From: Methylobacterium sp. E-065
GTDB taxonomy: Bacteria > Pseudomonadota > Alphaproteobacteria > Rhizobiales > Beijerinckiaceae
Direction: 5' to 3'
NCBI RefSeq assembly: GCF_022829605.1
Contig: NZ_JAKSYD010000289.1
Location: forward strand, 62,001 to 126,000
DNA: 64,000 nucleotides
The notes beneath the pieces were generated by a model. That model saw nothing but the letters and a program-made list of their open reading frames with translations. It had not been told where the DNA came from and searched no databases. Made by a program: the position numbers and the translations under genes. This document shows, piece by piece, positions 9,348-17,586 of this stretch (its first letter is position 1; each line of letters begins with the position of its first letter).

Positions 9348-10634
9348 TCAGCCCTTGGTGGTCGGAGCGGCGGCGGCGCCCGCTGGCATGCCGGATCCGC
9401 TGACCTGCTTGCCCGGTCCGGTCACGCTCTCGAGGATCGAGCCGGGTAGTTTCTTCGGTGTCTCGAACAGGCCGCAGAGCGGCATGACGATCAGGAAGTG
9501 GGCGAAGTAGTAGGCCGTGCAGACCTGCGACGCGATCACGTAGCCACCCTCGGGAGGCTGCGAGCCGAGCCAGCCGAGCAGAAGGGTCGTTCCGATGAAC
9601 ACCCAGAAGAACTGGCGGTAGATCGGCCGGTAGTTGCACGACCGGATCCGCGACGTGTCGAGCCACGGCGCGAAGGCCAGAATGAGCACCGCCGAGAACA
9701 TCAGGATGACGCCGCCGAGCTTGCTCGGGACCGCGCGCAGGATCGCGTAGAACGGCAGGAAGTACCATTCCGGCACGATGTGCGCGGGCGTCACGGCGGG
9801 GTTCGCCGGGATGTAGTTGTCCGCGTGGCCGAGGAAGTTCGGCTGGAAGAACAGGAACCACGCGAACAGGATCATGAACACGCAGGTCGCGAACACATCC
9901 TTGACCGTCGCGTAGGGGGTGAACGGCACCGTGTCCTTGCCCGACTTGATCGGGATCCCGGCCGGGTTGTTCTGACCCGTGACGTGCAGCGCCCAGACGT
10001 GGAGCACGACGACGCCCGCGATCATCCAGGGCAGGAGATAATGCAGCGAGAAGAAGCGGTTCACCGTCGGGTTTCCGACCGAGTAGCCGCCCCAGAGCAG
10101 GGTCTGGATCGTGTCGCCGACCACCGGGATCGCCGCCAGGATGTTGGTGATGACGGTGGCGCCCCAGAAGCTCATCTGGCCCCATGGCAGCGTGTAGCCG
10201 AGGAAGGCCGTGGCCATCATCAGCAGGTAGATGACGACGCCGAGGATGTAGAGCACCTCGCGGGGGGCCTTGTACGACCCGTAATAGAGCGCCCGGAACA
10301 TGTGGACGTAGACCGCCACGAAGAACATCGACGCGCCGTTGGCGTGCGCGTAGCGCAGCAGCCAGCCGTAGTTCACGTCGCGCATGATCTTCTCGACGGA
10401 GTTGAAAGCGCCAGTCGCGGAAGGCTCGTAGTGCATCGCCAGCCAGACGCCGGTGATGATCTGGATGCCGAGGAAGGCGGCGAGAATCGCGCCGAAGGTC
10501 CAGAAGTAATTGAGGTTCCGCGGAACCGGGTAGGCGATGAAGGACGAGTGCACCAGCCCGGCGATGGGCAGGCGCGCCTCGAACCATTTGGCTACGCGGC
10601 TCTTGGGGACGTAGGTGCTGGCCGTACCGCTCAT
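9348..10634 (-). CDS. petB: Cytochrome b of the bc1 complex
   Basis: Cytochrome b carries both b haems and the Qo/Qi quinone sites. The 428-residue product starts MSGTASTYVPKSRVAKWFEARLP at 10634. Visible landmarks are FGAILAAFLGIQIITG, YVHMFRALYYGSYK, LPWGQMSFWGATVITN, the Qo-site PEWYFLPFYAILRAVP, and haem His pairs in the second and fourth helices. The longer frame back to 10889 only reads antisense to the Rieske gene. It lies 13 bp after petA. Confidence 0.96.
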   Translation of the reverse strand: MSGTASTYVPKSRVAKWFEARLPIAGLVHSSFIAYPVPRNLNYFWTFGAILAAFLGIQIITGVWLAMHYEPSATGAFNSVEKIMRDVNYGWLLRYAHANGASMFFVAVYVHMFRALYYGSYKAPREVLYILGVVIYLLMMATAFLGYTLPWGQMSFWGATVITNILAAIPVVGDTIQTLLWGGYSVGNPTVNRFFSLHYLLPWMIAGVVVLHVWALHVTGQNNPAGIPIKSGKDTVPFTPYATVKDVFATCVFMILFAWFLFFQPNFLGHADNYIPANPAVTPAHIVPEWYFLPFYAILRAVPSKLGGVILMFSAVLILAFAPWLDTSRIRSCNYRPIYRQFFWVFIGTTLLLGWLGSQPPEGGYVIASQVCTAYYFAHFLIVMPLCGLFETPKKLPGSILESVTGPGKQVSGSGMPAGAAAAPTTKG

Positions 10635-10647
10635 GCTTCCGTCCTCC

Positions 10648-11268
10648 TCAGGCCGCTTCCTTGCCGCCTTCGCCGATCCGGATCTTGGCATCCGTCTGGA
10701 AGGCGTAGGGCGGGATGGGCAGGTTGATCGGCGCCGGTCCATGGCGCACGCGACCCACCGCGTCGAACTGCGAACCGTGGCAGGGGCAAGCCCAGCCCTC
10801 AAAATTACCCTGGTGGCCGATCGGCACGCAGCCGAGATGCGTGCAATTGCCGTACACCACCAACCACTGGTCGTGCCCATTCTTGACACGGGTCGTGAAG
10901 GCGGCCGGATCGATCATTGCCGTGAGGGGGACCGCCTTCATGTCGGTCAATTCCTTCGCGGTCAGCTTGCGCACGAAGATCAGCTTGCCGCGCCAGAAGA
11001 CGTTGACGATCTGTCCGTCCTGGATCGGCGTCAGGTCGACCTCGATCGGTGCGCCGGCCGCGATCGTGTCGGCGTCGGGCGCCATGGACGAGATCAGCGG
11101 CCAGACCACGGACCCGGCTCCGACGGCAAGCGCAGCGCCCGTTGCCAGGAACAGGAAGTCGCGCCGGCTACCCTCCGGCCCATGAGTGCCTTGCCCATGA
11201 GTGCCCTGCCCGTGCGTATCCTGCCCGTGGGCCACGGGCGCGGCGGCTGATGTGTTCGCCAAGTTCAT
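10648..11268 (-). CDS. petA: Rieske iron-sulfur subunit of the bc1 complex
   Basis: The 206-residue protein holds the [2Fe-2S] motifs CTHLGC and CPCHGS in GNCTHLGCVPIGHQG and GWACPCHGSQFDAVGR. Before the twin-arginine/transmembrane segment (SRRDFLFLATGAALAVGAG) there is an unusual low-complexity leader with pentapeptide repeats of the form HGQ[D/G]T. Such a leader is not part of the conserved fold. It heads the petABC operon; a promoter must lie in the 450 bp upstream. Confidence 0.95.
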   Translation of the reverse strand: MNLANTSAAAPVAHGQDTHGQGTHGQGTHGPEGSRRDFLFLATGAALAVGAGSVVWPLISSMAPDADTIAAGAPIEVDLTPIQDGQIVNVFWRGKLIFVRKLTAKELTDMKAVPLTAMIDPAAFTTRVKNGHDQWLVVYGNCTHLGCVPIGHQGNFEGWACPCHGSQFDAVGRVRHGPAPINLPIPPYAFQTDAKIRIGEGGKEAA

Positions 11269-11718
11269 GAACTCCGTGCGTCGGCGTGAGGGCCGCAGGC
11301 GCCCTGCCCTGGTCTCCCGGCTGTAGCCAGGATCAAAGCATTATCGTTCTAATCGGGGCAATGAGACCGTCTGCCGCTCCCGAGTCAAGCGACGGTTTGC
11401 GGCGCAGCGATACGGATCGGACGTCTCTGTCCAGATATCGTGCCGATTGCCCGGAGGGGCCTCCCTCGGCTCGCGTCGGCGGCACTCCGCGGTCGATCCA
11501 GGCGCCGCAGCACTGATCACATCCGGCGTCCGAAGTCCGCCGGATTGGGTTTTCACGCGCATGCGCCGGTTGTGGCGTTCCCTCCGCCATCCCGGGCGAC
11601 GCGAACTGTCTCAAGCCAGGCGATATCTGACGGGGATGCTCAACCTCGGTTTGCATCGCGTCGCGACCGACGGGGATATGACCGGTCACTCAAGACGACG
11701 CTTGGATCGATTCCCGAA
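11269..11718. other. Intergenic stretch upstream of petA
   Basis: About 450 bp separates the petA start from the end of the MATE gene. Open frames occur on both strands, but none has recognisable composition or a credible start. The segment near petA is somewhat AT-richer (around 11330-11420) and presumably holds the petABC promoter; no confident -35/-10 pair was identified. Confidence 0.4.
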
Positions 11719-13113
11719 TCAGCAGGCGGCGGTGAGGCGTCGCCACCGCAGGACCAGCAGGCTCGCCACCGCGAACAGGCCCGCGCAGAATCCGAGCCAG
11801 ATGCCGTAGCCTTGAAGACCCGCGCCCCAGGCTAGGGCGGCGCCCAGCGGTACACCGAGTCCCCAATAGCCGCCGATCGCGATCCACATCGGAACGGTGG
11901 CGTCCTGCAGGCCGCGCAGCATCCCAAGCGCCACCGACTGGATGCCGTCCGCAACCGCGAAGAGGGCCGCGAAGCCGATGAAGGCCACGGCGATCGGTAG
12001 GACCCCGGCGTTGGCTGGGTCAGCGAGGTCGAGGAACAGGCCGGTGAGTCGGTCCGGGGCGGCGAGCTGCGTGAGCGCGCAGAGGGCCATGAAGGCGAAG
12101 GCGAGCCCGAGGGCAACCGCGCCGGACCGGCGCACGCCGCTTCCGTCCCGTCGCCCGAAGGCCAGACCGACGCGGACGGTCGCGGCTTGCGCGACACCGT
12201 TCGGCACCATGAAGCAGACGGCCGCGATCTGGATCGCCACGGCGTGGGCTGCGAGCTGGCTGGCCCCGAACAGGCCCATGCCGAGGGCGGCAGCCTCGAA
12301 CAATCCCGCCTCGGCGAGGCCGGTGGCCGCCATCGGCAGGCCGAGGCGGAACACGGCAGCGAGCCGCGCGCCGTCGAAGCGCCAGAACCCCTGGAGCAGC
12401 CGGTAGCGCCGGAGACGCGGATCACACAGCACCACGACGACCAGAAGGGTGAGGCTGAACACGGCCGAGCACAGCGTGGCGGCGCCGATGCCCGTCATGC
12501 CGAGGGCGAAGCCCGTCGGAAAGGCGAGCCAGAGTCCGAGGGCGACGTTCACCGGGAGCGCCGCGAGGCTCGCGGCGAGCGCCCAGCCCGGCCGTTCCAA
12601 GGCAGCGAGCGCTCCCCGCAGGGCCATGAACAGAAGGGCTGGCCACATCGCCCATTGCAGGACGCGCATGTAGGCACCGGCGGCCTCGGCCAGGGGCAGC
12701 GGTTCGCCGATCGCGGCGAGGAGCGCGCCGGTGTGCCAGAGGATCGCCATGAGGGGCACCGCCACCAGGGTGGCAGCCCAGAAGCCCGCCCGCAGGGTCC
12801 GGCGCGCGGCGTCGGTCGCCCCTGAGTCGTGCCCGAGCGCCGCCGCGATCAGCGGCGCAACCGTCCCGGTCAGACCGAGGCCGCCGATGAACAGGATGAA
12901 GTAGAGTCCGTGCGCCAGGGTCGCCGCCGCCAGCGCCTCGGAGCCGAGGCGGCCGAGCATGACCACATCGGCCATGATCAGGCCGTGCTGGGCGAGATTG
13001 GTGAGCACGAGCGGCCCGGACAGCGCGAGTGTCGCGCGCAGTTCACGGAGCCAAGGGCGGTGTGACGGGGCCCCTTCCCGCGCGGGAAGATCCGCGAGGT
13101 CGAGTGCCGACAT
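11719..13113 (-). CDS. MATE family efflux transporter
   Basis: A 464-residue protein with twelve hydrophobic spans in two similar halves, of the multidrug and toxic-compound extrusion type (NorM-like). Typical traits are SGPLVLTNLAQHGLIMADVVMLGRLG at the start, GLGLTGTVAPLIAAALG in the first half, and the matching LPMAATGLAEAGLFEAAALGMGLFG in the second. Such pumps export cationic drugs or metabolites using a Na+ or H+ gradient; the substrate cannot be deduced. It is oriented leftward after the ABC exporter gene (79 bp gap). Confidence 0.9.
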   Translation of the reverse strand: MSALDLADLPAREGAPSHRPWLRELRATLALSGPLVLTNLAQHGLIMADVVMLGRLGSEALAAATLAHGLYFILFIGGLGLTGTVAPLIAAALGHDSGATDAARRTLRAGFWAATLVAVPLMAILWHTGALLAAIGEPLPLAEAAGAYMRVLQWAMWPALLFMALRGALAALERPGWALAASLAALPVNVALGLWLAFPTGFALGMTGIGAATLCSAVFSLTLLVVVVLCDPRLRRYRLLQGFWRFDGARLAAVFRLGLPMAATGLAEAGLFEAAALGMGLFGASQLAAHAVAIQIAAVCFMVPNGVAQAATVRVGLAFGRRDGSGVRRSGAVALGLAFAFMALCALTQLAAPDRLTGLFLDLADPANAGVLPIAVAFIGFAALFAVADGIQSVALGMLRGLQDATVPMWIAIGGYWGLGVPLGAALAWGAGLQGYGIWLGFCAGLFAVASLLVLRWRRLTAAC

Positions 13114-13191
13114 GAAAAACTCTCGGTGTGTGCGGGATTTGGACGGATCGGCTGTCTTCGCGTGGCAGCCAACGACCTTCAGGGTGAGATT

Positions 13192-15105
13192 CTATCCGCG
13201 TAACGCGTCGGAAACCTGTCGCGCGCGTCGGTCCGGCGGATGCTCGGCATCGGGTGCCCCCAGCGTCGACTGGTCGGCCAGGAAGCCGCCCGATTGCCGC
13301 GACCACAGGCCGGCATAGACGCCGCCGCGGGCGACGAGTTCCGCATGCGTCCCCTCCTCGACGATTCGCCCGCGCTCGATCACGATAAGCCGGTCGAGAG
13401 CCGCGATGGTCGAGAGCCGATGAGCGATCGCCAGCACGGTCTTGCCGGCCATCAGCGTGTCGAGGGATTCCTGAATTGCTGCCTCGACCTGGCTGTCGAG
13501 AGCCGAGGTCGCCTCGTCCAGGATCAGGATCGGCGCGTCCTTGAGGATCACCCGCGCGATGGCGATCCGCTGACGCTGACCGCCCGAGACTTTCACGCCG
13601 CGTTCGCCGACCTGGGCGTCGTAGCCACGCCGCCCTTTGTGGTCGACGAGATCGGCGATGAAACCATCGGCATGGGCCAGCTGCGCGGCCCGCGCGATTT
13701 CCTCATCGGAGGCGTCCGGCCGGCCGTAGGCGATGTTGTCGCGGATCGAGCGGTGCAGCAGCGACGTGTCCTGGCTGACCATCGCGATCGCCTCGCGCAG
13801 GGATTGCTGCGTCACCGTGGCGATGTCCTGCCCATCGACGCGGATGCGACCGCTCTCGACGTCGTAGAGGCGCAGCAGCAGGCTCGCGAGTGTCGATTTT
13901 CCCGCGCCGCTGACGCCGACGAGGCCGACCTTTTCGCCGGGGCGAATCGTGAGCGAGAAGTCCTCGATCACGGTTGCGTCGCCGCGGCCATAGTGAAAGC
14001 CGACCGTCTCGAACCGGACCTCGCCGCCGGTGACGACGAGTTCCCGCGCGTCCGGCGCATCGACCAGCGCGTGGGGCCGCGCCATGGTCTGCATGCTCTC
14101 CTGGACCACGCCGACATTCTCGAACACGCCGCGCACGGTCTGCATCACCCAGCCCGACATCGCGATGAGCCGGAGCACCAGAGCGAGCCCCGCCGACGCC
14201 TCGCCGGTCGTCATGCCGCCGCCGCGCCACAGGACGATGCAGGCAGCGCCCGTGGCGATCAGCAGTGCGCTGTTGAGGATACCCAGCAGACTGGTGGTGA
14301 GCGTCACCAGCCGGAACTGGTGCAGGTACGCCTCGGTATGGACGTCCACGGCGTCGCGCACGGCGGCCCGCTCCTCCCGGTCCCGGGCGAAGAGCTTCAC
14401 GGTCAGGATGTTGGTGTAGCTGTCGACGATGCGGCCGATCAGCGTCGAGCGCGTATCTGCGGTCTTGTGCGAGCGAGCCCGAGCTCGGGGCACGAACCAT
14501 GCGGTCAGCCACGCGTAGACGCCGATCCAGACCAGGACCGGTAGGGCGAGCCAGGCCGAGATCGAGCCGAACAGGCCGACTGCCGTCACGGCATAGATCG
14601 CCACGTAGAGCAGCGTGTCGATGAACACGACCGCGAGTTCGCGTACCGCCGGCCCGACCTGCACGACGCGGTTCGCGAGGCGCCCTGAGAAGTCGCCCTG
14701 GAAATACGACAGCGCGTGACCGAGGGTGTAGAGATGCGCCCGCCAACGGATCTGGCTGGTCGATTGCGGCACGATCAGCTGGTTGGACAGCACCTCGTGC
14801 GCCCAGATCGAGACCGGCCTGATCACCGCGATCAGCAGCACCGCCAAGCCGAGGCCGGTGGCGTGATCCGACAGAACGGTGGCGCGATCAGCCGTGCCGA
14901 GCAAATCGATGAACCACCGCATGACGAGGTAGAGCGAGGCCTCGACCGTGCCGGCGAGCACCGCGATGACGAACAGGGCCGCCAGCGCAGCGCGGATCGG
15001 GCGCAGGTAGAACCACGCGAACCCGAGCACCGTACGCGGTGGCATCTGGGATTCGTCGAAGGGCGCGAACGGATCCACGCGGCGCTCGAGCCAATCGAGG
15101 AACAT
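13192..15105 (-). CDS. ABC exporter, fused permease/ATPase
   Basis: The 637-residue half-transporter has six membrane spans (about residues 35-330) followed by a complete nucleotide-binding domain: Walker A GVSGAGKSTLASLLLRL, signature VSGGQRQRIAIARVI, Walker B ILILDEATSALDS and a switch His in AIAHRLSTIAALD. It matches the MsbA/LapB-like lipid or multidrug exporter class and should act as a homodimer. The C-terminal tail beyond the ATPase (LGAPDAEHPPDRRARQVSDALRG) is charged and variable. The substrate is not predictable. Confidence 0.92.
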   Translation of the reverse strand: MFLDWLERRVDPFAPFDESQMPPRTVLGFAWFYLRPIRAALAALFVIAVLAGTVEASLYLVMRWFIDLLGTADRATVLSDHATGLGLAVLLIAVIRPVSIWAHEVLSNQLIVPQSTSQIRWRAHLYTLGHALSYFQGDFSGRLANRVVQVGPAVRELAVVFIDTLLYVAIYAVTAVGLFGSISAWLALPVLVWIGVYAWLTAWFVPRARARSHKTADTRSTLIGRIVDSYTNILTVKLFARDREERAAVRDAVDVHTEAYLHQFRLVTLTTSLLGILNSALLIATGAACIVLWRGGGMTTGEASAGLALVLRLIAMSGWVMQTVRGVFENVGVVQESMQTMARPHALVDAPDARELVVTGGEVRFETVGFHYGRGDATVIEDFSLTIRPGEKVGLVGVSGAGKSTLASLLLRLYDVESGRIRVDGQDIATVTQQSLREAIAMVSQDTSLLHRSIRDNIAYGRPDASDEEIARAAQLAHADGFIADLVDHKGRRGYDAQVGERGVKVSGGQRQRIAIARVILKDAPILILDEATSALDSQVEAAIQESLDTLMAGKTVLAIAHRLSTIAALDRLIVIERGRIVEEGTHAELVARGGVYAGLWSRQSGGFLADQSTLGAPDAEHPPDRRARQVSDALRG

Positions 15106-15192
15106 GCTGCCTGGGGCGTGACGCTACGGGAGCCCCTCATGTAAGCGCGGGGCGCGCCGCGCCAACCGCGCGCGGAGGTCGCGCCAACCGCC

Positions 15193-15777
15193 TTAGCGGT
15201 TCAGCGCGAGGGCGGCCCCCGACTTGGTCAGCGCGCCTTCCAGGCCGCCTCCGCCCCCGCCCTGGCGCAGGCGTGCCGCCACGGTACCGCCGGGCTGATA
15301 GAGATAGACCTCGCCGTCTCGGAAATCCCACGCCGAGACCTTGGCGAGATCCTTGTTCGGGCAGGCCGAGGCCGACGCCTTGTAGAGGTCGAGCGCGGGG
15401 GCGCTGGAGAGCGTGACCTTGCAGTTCGCCCCAGTCGCGTCCCGGGCGTCCCAACTCCCGACCACGGCGGCGCGCCCGGTGGCGACCACGGGCGGCGGCG
15501 GTGCCGGCGGGGTGACCGGCTCGGCGATCACCGTTGGCGCCGCGGGCGAGAGGGCCGCTTGCGGGCCGGGAGGGGGCGACGCGTCGGGGCTTGCCGCCAC
15601 GCCCGGCGGCGGGGCAAGCGGCGCTGCCGTCACCGTCCCCGACGGAACGGCCTGGACGGCTTCGAGGCCGGCCTGGGGCGCCCGGGTGCGCGGCGCGTCG
15701 AGCCGGCTGGACGCGCAGGCACCAAGGCTGGCGGCCAGGCAGAGAACGGCGAACGTCGACAGGCTCGGGCGCAGCAT
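15193..15777 (-). CDS. AprI/Inh-type protease-inhibitor-domain lipoprotein
   Basis: From the ATG at 15777 the product is about 194 residues: a lipoprotein signal with lipobox (AASLGAC), a Pro/Ala-rich linker with several PP runs (residues 45-100), and a C-terminal domain with VVGSWDARDATGANCKVTLS and a CPNKDLAKVSAWDFRDGEVYLY stretch. That layout, including the paired cysteines, resembles the AprI/Inh metalloprotease-inhibitor family common in alphaproteobacteria. Likely an outer- or inner-membrane lipoprotein; the target protease is unknown. Confidence 0.72.
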   Translation of the reverse strand: MLRPSLSTFAVLCLAASLGACASSRLDAPRTRAPQAGLEAVQAVPSGTVTAAPLAPPPGVAASPDASPPPGPQAALSPAAPTVIAEPVTPPAPPPPVVATGRAAVVGSWDARDATGANCKVTLSSAPALDLYKASASACPNKDLAKVSAWDFRDGEVYLYQPGGTVAARLRQGGGGGGLEGALTKSGAALALNR

Positions 15778-16032
15778 CGATCCACTTGGGTCAGGCTTGA
15801 ACAGGCACGCTTCCGCGCGTCCCTCCTGACTCGGCGGCAAATGCGCTGACGGCAAGGCGGCCCTGGCGATGCCCGGTGAGTCCGTCGCGGGAGGCGCGCC
15901 TTTTCAAGGGAGTGTGGCGTTCAGGCCGCAAATTCAGGGCCGGTCCCGATCGCGACCGGCTCTGAGTTCCTGCGTTGACGCGCTCTTTGGCGCCGAGACG
16001 GAATTCACTTCGGCGAATATCGCGCCGTCTAA

Positions 16033-16857
16033 TCAGAGAGCGCGCTCGATCATCATTTTCTTGATCTCGGCAATCGCCTTCGCGGGATTCAGACTCTTCG
16101 GGCAAGTATTGGCGCAGTTCATGATCGTGTGGCAGCGATAGAGCCGGAACGGGTCGTGCAGGTTGTCGAGCCGGTCACCGGTATTCTCGTCGCGTGAGTC
16201 GATCAGCCAGCGATAGGCCTGGAGCAGAGCCGCTGGGCCGAGGAACTTGTCGCCGTTCCACCAGTAGCTCGGGCAGGACGTGCTGCAGCACGCGCACAGG
16301 ATGCACTCGTAGAGGCCGTCGAGGCGCGAGCGGTCCTCGGGGGTCTGGCGCCACTCCTTCTCGGGAGCCGGGGTTTCAGTCTGTAGCCACGGCTCGATCG
16401 CCGCGTGCTGGGCGTAGAAATTGGTGAGGTCCGGCACGAGGTCCTTCAGCACCGGCATGTGGGGCAGCGGATAGATGCGGATCGCCCCATCCTTGTCCTT
16501 GCGGGTCATGACCGGCAGGGCATTGTCGGGGCTCTTGCACTCGTCGATGCCCATCGTGCAGGCGAGCGCGTTCTGGCCCTCGATGTTCATCGCGCAGGAG
16601 CCGCAGATGCCCTCGCGGCAGGACCGGCGGAAGACCAGGGTCGAATCGACCTTGTTCTTGATCCACAGGAGCGCGTCGAGGACCATCGGGCCGCAATCCT
16701 CGCGATCGACCTGATAGGTGTCGATGCGCGGATTGGCCCCGTCATCCGGGTTCCAGCGGTAGATCTTGAACGTCTGCAGGCTCCGGGCGCCCGGAGGGGC
16801 CGGCCAGGACTTGCCCTGCGTGATCTGGGAGTTCTTCGGAAGGTTGAACTGGGCCAT
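16033..16857 (-). CDS. sdhB: Succinate dehydrogenase iron-sulfur subunit
   Basis: SdhB relays electrons from the flavoprotein to quinone. The 274-residue protein has the [2Fe-2S] motif SCREGICGSCAMN, then CILCACCSTSCPSYWWNG and CHTIMNCANTCPKSLNP for the 4Fe-4S and 3Fe-4S clusters. It is separated from sdhA by an inserted two-gene toxin-antitoxin module, which is unusual, and is the last gene in the sdh direction. Confidence 0.96.
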   Translation of the reverse strand: MAQFNLPKNSQITQGKSWPAPPGARSLQTFKIYRWNPDDGANPRIDTYQVDREDCGPMVLDALLWIKNKVDSTLVFRRSCREGICGSCAMNIEGQNALACTMGIDECKSPDNALPVMTRKDKDGAIRIYPLPHMPVLKDLVPDLTNFYAQHAAIEPWLQTETPAPEKEWRQTPEDRSRLDGLYECILCACCSTSCPSYWWNGDKFLGPAALLQAYRWLIDSRDENTGDRLDNLHDPFRLYRCHTIMNCANTCPKSLNPAKAIAEIKKMMIERAL

Positions 16858-16881
16858 TGGGTCGATGTCCGGCAGTATCGG

Positions 16882-17256
16882 TCAGGTAGGAAAGTCGGGA
16901 TCGAGGATTCGCACGCGAACGCGCTCATCTTCGATCGTGACGATCGCGCCGGCTTCTAGGGAGCCGCGGTGATCCGTCAGGACGCGTGCTACGACAGTGA
17001 GGTGGCGCTCATGCTCGATGCGTCCGCACCGAAGCTGAATCACGCTCGGGGCGATCAACCCCTGTCGCGTCAGGGCGACGCCAAAATCGAGGTCTCGCGT
17101 GAGCACGATCGCGCTATTGGCGCGTGCCCAATCCATGATCGCCTCGTCGGTCGCATCCCGAAGCCCAATCGTGCTCCAGTGGGCGACAGAGAATCCTTGG
17201 CTTTCCAGCCCTCCGACCCAGGCGATCGACAGATTCATATCGACGACGAGTTTCAT
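16882..17256 (-). CDS. DUF5615 PIN-like toxin
   Basis: A 124-residue PIN-like domain protein. The start MKLVVDMNLSIAWVGGLESQGF and the central ILTRDLDFG, with conserved aspartates expected to bind Mg2+, are typical of DUF5615, the predicted RNase partner of DUF433 antitoxins. Its ATG overlaps the stop of the DUF433 gene by 4 bp. The pair lies between sdhA and sdhB in the same orientation, 24 bp before sdhB, so it is probably co-transcribed with the sdh operon. Confidence 0.85.
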   Translation of the reverse strand: MKLVVDMNLSIAWVGGLESQGFSVAHWSTIGLRDATDEAIMDWARANSAIVLTRDLDFGVALTRQGLIAPSVIQLRCGRIEHERHLTVVARVLTDHRGSLEAGAIVTIEDERVRVRILDPDFPT

Positions 17257-17495
17257 GCGGCGACCAGGCCAACTTCCCGGAAGCCTGCGAGTGACGCGCC
17301 GAAGCGAAGGGCTTCGAGAATGTCCTCTCGCTCCAAGTAGGGATAGCCAGCCAGGAGTTCGTCGATCGTCGTTCCGCCACCGAGTTCACCCAGGATCATC
17401 CCGACCGTCACTCGCATGCCGCGGATGCACGGCTTGCCACCCATCACCGCGGTATCAACCGAGATCCGGGGAAATCCCTGGTAGGTATGCGGCAC
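17253..17495 (-). CDS. DUF433 antitoxin
   Basis: An 80-residue DUF433 protein; core motif FPRISVDTAVMGGKPCIRG followed by MRVTVGMILGELGGG and YPYLEREDILEALRF, a DNA-binding fold found as the first gene of DUF433-DUF5615 modules. I place the start at the GTG at 17495 because a GAGGAG box lies about 9 nt upstream and homology begins at that point; an ATG at 17585 would add 30 Arg-rich residues and run almost into sdhA. The antitoxin precedes its toxin with a 4-bp overlap. Confidence 0.83.
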   Translation of the reverse strand: MPHTYQGFPRISVDTAVMGGKPCIRGMRVTVGMILGELGGGTTIDELLAGYPYLEREDILEALRFGASLAGFREVGLVAA

Positions 17496-17586
17496 AACAA
17501 CACTCCTCACACCTCGATTCGACCGGTGAACGGTCCGAAAACGGCGTGAATGCCGGTTTTCGGCACCCACGGCACGGGCAGTCAAT

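Noticed and set aside
9340..10587. 415-codon minus-strand frame over petB
   Set aside because: Overlaps the real petB frame entirely and encodes Arg/Pro-rich sequence without motifs.
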